NCBI GenBank assembly: GCA_015488685.1
Contig: WFNH01000122.1
Span: 1 to 46,447 of the forward strand
Direction of reading: 5' to 3'
DNA: 46,447 nt
Origin: Marinosulfonomonas sp.
GTDB lineage: Bacteria > Pseudomonadota > Alphaproteobacteria > Rhodobacterales > Rhodobacteraceae
Shown here: piece by piece, positions 43,572 to 46,447 of the stretch
Position numbering within the stretch: the first letter of the stretch is position 1
How the letters are laid out: the number at the start of each line of letters is the position of its first letter
Made by a program: the position numbers and the translations under genes
Notes under the pieces: generated by a model
Seen by the model: only the letters and a program-made list of their open reading frames with translations
Databases searched by the model: none
Told to the model about the DNA's origin: nothing

Positions 43572-44954
43572 ATGGCGGGACGTATCCTGATTGCAGACGA
43601 CGTTGCAACAAATCGCATCGTCATGAAAGTGAACCTGATGGAGGCCTGTTACGAGGTCTCACAGGCCTCGGGCGGGGCCGAAACCATTGCGCGTGCCCGC
43701 AAGGATTTGCCTGACCTGATCCTGCTTGACCTGCTGATGCCCGATATGGACGGGATCGAGGTTTGCAAGGTCCTCAAAAGCGATCCAGTCACCGCCGGTA
43801 TCCCTATTATCGTTGTTACCGCAAAACACGACGGCCCTTCGCGGCTGGAAGCCCTGCGCGCTGGTGCCGACGATTTCATGACAAAGCCGCTGGACGAACA
43901 AATCCTGCTTGCCCGCGTGCGCAGTCTGCTGCGCGCTCGTGATACAGCCGAGGAATTGCGCCTGCGGGACAATACCCGCCGTGCCTTGGGCTTTGCCGAA
44001 GATTCCGAAACCTTTGATCAGCCGGCAACCATTGCCATCATTGCCGGCCAGTTTGACAGAGCGTTGAAATGGAAAACCGTCCTTTCCCAAAAACTTGCCG
44101 ATCATTTTGTGGTTTTCACCAAGGAAACCGCCTTGCTCAGCAGTCATGGCACCGGTGCGCCGGATGTCTATGTTATTGCCTGTGATCTGGCCAAACCCGA
44201 CGAAGGGCTGCGTCTGATGTCGGAATTGCGCAGCCGCCCGAACACGCGCCACAGTGCCATCCTGATGGTAATCCCCAAGGACGCGCCCCACAAGGCGTCG
44301 ACCGCACTGGACCTTGGTGCAAATGATCTGATGCCGGACGGCTTCGACCCCGAGGAAATGGCCCTGCGTCTAAAGACCCAGATCCGGCGCAAACGGCAGG
44401 CTGATCGTCTGCGTGAAACTGTGCGCGACGGGTTGCGCATGGCAGTGATTGACCCACTGACGGGCCTGTACAACCGCCGCTATGCCGAACCGCATCTGTT
44501 ACGAATTGCCCAGCGGGCCAAGGAAACGGGCCGCCCTTTCGCAGTGATGGTGCTGGATCTGGACCGGTTCAAGAATATCAACGACACCTACGGCCACAGC
44601 GCCGGCGATGTGGTTCTGAAAGAGATCGCCAACCGGATCAAGGACAACCTGCGCGGGGTCGATATGGTGGCCCGCATCGGCGGCGAGGAATTTCTGGTGG
44701 CGATGCCCGACACCCAGCTGGATCAGGCCCGCCATGCCGCCGAACGCCTGTGCCGCATTGTCGATGAAACACCGGTGCAGACGGATGACGGCAAAACCGT
44801 GATACCGGTTTCCATGTCAATCGGTGTTGCCATGGGCGGGCTGCACGATGACGCCCGCAGCGTCGAGCATTTGATCGAACTGGCAGACCGCGCGCTTTAT
44901 GCCGCCAAATCGGACGGGCGCAATCAGGTCACGATCAGCCTGTCTGCGGCCTAG
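43572..44954 (+). CDS. pleD: Response regulator with diguanylate cyclase domain, PleD
   Basis: The 460-residue protein has two receiver domains and a C-terminal GGDEF domain, the PleD plan. The first receiver keeps the phospho-acceptor Asp53 (LLDLLMPDMDG) and Lys105 (TKPLDEQ). The second (about 153-270) is degenerate. The active-site motif is GGEEF (370-374) and the inhibitory site is RGVD (361-364), so it is expected to make cyclic di-GMP on phosphorylation and to be limited by it. In Caulobacter it controls polar development. It is divergent from DUF3572. No partner divK lies beside it. Confidence 0.96.
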   Translation: MAGRILIADDVATNRIVMKVNLMEACYEVSQASGGAETIARARKDLPDLILLDLLMPDMDGIEVCKVLKSDPVTAGIPIIVVTAKHDGPSRLEALRAGADDFMTKPLDEQILLARVRSLLRARDTAEELRLRDNTRRALGFAEDSETFDQPATIAIIAGQFDRALKWKTVLSQKLADHFVVFTKETALLSSHGTGAPDVYVIACDLAKPDEGLRLMSELRSRPNTRHSAILMVIPKDAPHKASTALDLGANDLMPDGFDPEEMALRLKTQIRRKRQADRLRETVRDGLRMAVIDPLTGLYNRRYAEPHLLRIAQRAKETGRPFAVMVLDLDRFKNINDTYGHSAGDVVLKEIANRIKDNLRGVDMVARIGGEEFLVAMPDTQLDQARHAAERLCRIVDETPVQTDDGKTVIPVSMSIGVAMGGLHDDARSVEHLIELADRALYAAKSDGRNQVTISLSAA

Positions 44955-45180
44955 GGCGTGTCGGCTTTTTGTTATAACAGGTATCATGCCCTGCCGTAGG
45001 GGCCGTGATTGCATAGCCATGGCGTTCACTGGCAGGGCGTGATCAAAAGGGATCCCATAGGCCGGTTTTCATTCAAGCCTGCCCCTGGACGCACCACCTG
45101 ATCCAGCGAGCGTCCCCCCCCCGCAAAACCACCGCATTATTCATCCCTGACAACAGCGTCGGCAGGTAGTACGCAGGGCT
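44955..45180. other. Intergenic region before the RHS fragment
   Basis: This 226-bp stretch has no supported gene. It holds the 8-bp inverted repeat GCCCTGCC (44988-44995) and GGCAGGGC (45031-45038), and a run of nine C (45114-45122). In the frame of the RHS tip, an in-frame TGA lies at 45148-45150, so the RHS frame cannot extend past it. No RHS-like sequence is seen in any frame here; it may mark a recombination junction. Confidence 0.6.
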
Positions 45181-45537
45181 TCCTTTCTGCATACCGATCA
45201 GCTTGGATCGGTGCGGGTGGTGACGGATGATGATCCGGACGCGGATGGCAGTATGGTGGCCAAGGAAACCACCTATCGCCCCTTCGGCGAGGCGGTGGAT
45301 TTCGCCGTCAGCCTGACCCCGCCCGAGACCAAGGGGTTCATCGGAGAACGCTTCGATGCCGACGCCGGTCTGCAATACCTGAGCGCGCGGTATTATGATC
45401 CCAAGCTCGCGATGTTCATCCAGCCGGACTGGTTCGAGGTGACGAAGGCAGGGGTCGGGACGAACCGGTATGCGTATTCGGGGAATGATCCGGTGAATAA
45501 GATTGATCCGGGGGGGGAATTTTGCTGTCGTCGATGA
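45181..45537 (+). pseudogene. RHS repeat-associated core 3' fragment (5' truncated, frameshifted)
   Basis: From 45181 the frame reads [19 protein letters not shown], the classic RHS LHTDxLGS entry, then [20 protein letters not shown] and [18 protein letters not shown], the core end that precedes a variable toxin. The large N-terminal part of an RHS protein is absent and an in-frame stop lies just upstream (45148). At the G8 run (45510-45517) the frame goes to GEFCCRR-stop. With one G fewer it reads on as [16 protein letters not shown] into the toxin. So this is either a broken or a phase-switched tip of a once-larger gene. Confidence 0.8.
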
Positions 45538-46066
45538 TTTGGCAATTGGTTTTGCGATATTAGGCACCATCGCTCTTGAATATAGTTTTGACTATTTAGA
45601 CGATGGAGAAATAAATGGAACTGGCCCGTTAGGTGACGCAACTGCTGGTGTTATTACTGCTGTTGGTGGTATTCTGTCTTCTGAAAGTTCTCGCTCAGGA
45701 ATTGGCCACAATAGTGAGGGACTTCAGCCAGATGGTTCGTTTGTAACACCCGGTGGAAACGTAATTGGAAACCATGGTAAGCAAACTCGGGAGGGTTATA
45801 TTGAGGGCAAAGGGCACACGCCAGAGTCAGTAGATGGTATTATAAATGACCCAGCAGCACAGGGACCAGGTGCTAGACACGATAACTCCACTGGCGAGGC
45901 AAGGGAAGGAACAACCGTCACAGTTGGGCAAAATGGCGATTGGGTTGTTACAAATACGAATACAGGAAAAGTGATACAGGTCAATGATCGCAATAATTCC
46001 AAACAGAAGACTCCAGAGTTTGACGATCAATTAGAAAGTGAAAATGATGACAGCTCAGACAAGTAA
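45503..46066 (+). CDS. RHS C-terminal toxin domain (candidate nuclease of the colicin E5 type)
   Basis: The frame from 45503 continues the RHS core end if one G is removed at 45510-45517. It codes 187 residues. A hydrophobic segment ([17 protein letters not shown], about 13-29) is followed by a compact C-terminal domain (about 90-165): [44 protein letters not shown]. This layout recalls the colicin E5-related ribonuclease toxins (GYT-xx-I-xx-IIxxP, then DGxYVVxNxxTGxVVQVxNRND), from memory. Composition is AT-rich. Its ATG at 45503 is an in-frame codon inside the RHS sequence, not a proven start. It overlaps the next gene. Confidence 0.65.
   Translation: MIRGGNFAVVDDLAIGFAILGTIALEYSFDYLDDGEINGTGPLGDATAGVITAVGGILSSESSRSGIGHNSEGLQPDGSFVTPGGNVIGNHGKQTREGYIEGKGHTPESVDGIINDPAAQGPGARHDNSTGEAREGTTVTVGQNGDWVVTNTNTGKVIQVNDRNNSKQKTPEFDDQLESENDDSSDK
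45510..45517 (+). repeat. G8 homopolymer at the RHS-toxin frame junction
   Basis: Eight G follow GATTGATCC. With seven G the RHS core (frame of 45181) runs unbroken into the toxin frame; with eight, the core stops 20 bases later. Homopolymers of this length can slip in replication, and can also be misread in sequencing. Confidence 0.9.
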
Positions 46067-46403
46067 GGATATTTCTTCTTTCATTCAGGATTCAATGTCG
46101 CCAAGAGGATCAAACAATGTTTCTCCTGAAACGGTTTTGTTGTTTTTACCCGATCTTCAAAAAAGAGGATTTGTTATAACTCAGATGGAAGCTGCCAGAC
46201 TAGATGATGAAGGAATGCAAACGCCTGATTTTGAGTATGCAGTACTGGGATTAAGCAAAAACGGTGACGATGATTGGGATAGTCACCACGATGTTGGGAG
46301 AATCACAAAACTGGTTATACATAGATTGGAACAAGCTATTGAAAGCCCTATGGAGTATGTTTTTAAAGTGTGGGTGGATGATTATAAAGACATATTAACT
46401 TGA
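46038..46403 (+). CDS. Candidate immunity protein for the RHS toxin
   Basis: The 121-residue protein follows, and overlaps, the toxin gene end by about 29 bp (GTG 46038; ATG 46044 or 46047 are alternatives). It is strongly acidic, has no signal or membrane part, and is AT-rich like the toxin gene, as usual for cytoplasmic immunity proteins of contact-dependent toxins. Segments include VSPETVLLFLPDLQKRGFVI and GDDDWDSHHDVGRITKL. I do not recognise the family. Assignment rests on position, size and charge alone. Confidence 0.6.
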   Translation: MKMMTAQTSKDISSFIQDSMSPRGSNNVSPETVLLFLPDLQKRGFVITQMEAARLDDEGMQTPDFEYAVLGLSKNGDDDWDSHHDVGRITKLVIHRLEQAIESPMEYVFKVWVDDYKDILT

Positions 46404-46447
46404 AAATTCTGAGAGTGCCCAATCTTCAGTGGTTGAGTAATTTGGTC

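Noticed and set aside
45073-45570. 165-codon minus-strand frame opposite the RHS tip.
   Set aside because: It is antisense to conserved RHS motifs; its sequence shows no known family.
1-46447. CRISPR array, complete insertion sequence or prophage.
   Set aside because: No regular direct repeats with spacers, transposase or phage structural gene is visible. The only mobile-type remnant is the RHS tip.

Overview
The window looks like chromosomal DNA of a marine alphaproteobacterium of the Rhodobacterales (Roseobacter group). This rests on gene order and protein type, not on a database search: a SUV3-like helicase / S4 protein / FdxA / CarD cluster, nrdR-ribD, dnaG-rpoD, hom-glpX-recJ, DUF3572 divergent from pleD, a heterotetrameric sarcosine oxidase locus, and a palindromic intergenic repeat (AAATACCTCCGCCGGAGG type) common in that family. 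Most genes are GC-rich. A few islands are clearly AT-richer: the two genes inside the sarcosine oxidase locus, the Tad-type pilin genes, an SRPBCC gene, a small ORF near the tRNA, and the RHS toxin end. The first 22 bases are Nextera library adapter, so the left end is a contig end.

Layout, left to right. (1) 23-5900: 3' part of a proline-rich protein; hpd with a divergent Lrp-type regulator; cobT and cobS (late cobalamin steps); carD and fdxA. (2) 5.9-12.6 kb: an S4 RNA-binding protein and a SUV3-like helicase, a periplasmic TPR protein, an SCP2-fold protein translated together with an alpha/beta hydrolase, then nrdR-ribD. (3) 12.6-20.1 kb: mntH with an operator-like palindrome, dodecin, and a minus-strand run dnaG-rpoD-(secreted hypothetical)-yjbQ-(secreted hypothetical). 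(4) 20.1-27.7 kb: sarcosine oxidase soxBDAG, split by a HIT protein and a secreted hypothetical between soxB and soxD, and an NAD(P)-glutamate dehydrogenase. Together these suggest catabolism of methylated glycine (from glycine betaine or choline) and amino-acid nitrogen turnover. (5) 28-31 kb: three Tad-type minor pilin genes (VWA-TadG plus two TadE-like) with no assembly machinery beside them. (6) 31-37.3 kb: a TetR regulator and lipoprotein around a palindromic operator, then hom-glpX-isochorismatase-like-recJ and tRNA-Glu(TTC) with its promoter. (7) 37.3-45 kb: an unlisted 51-residue ORF with ribosome binding site and terminator, an H-NOX sensor overlapping a diguanylate cyclase, a HAD phosphatase, a MarR regulator with a palindromic operator, an SRPBCC protein, a TPR-sulfotransferase, DUF3572 and PleD. 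(8) 45-46.4 kb: an orphan RHS 3' tip with a C-terminal toxin domain and an overlapping candidate immunity gene. The RHS core and toxin lie in different frames, split at a run of eight G.

The points most worth following are the RHS toxin/immunity end with its G8 frame switch, the interrupted sox locus, the H-NOX protein lacking the usual Y-x-S-x-R heme-propionate motif, the small CxxC-tailed ORF, and several unannotated palindromic operators (mntH, tetR, marR, dnaG-rpoD spacer).
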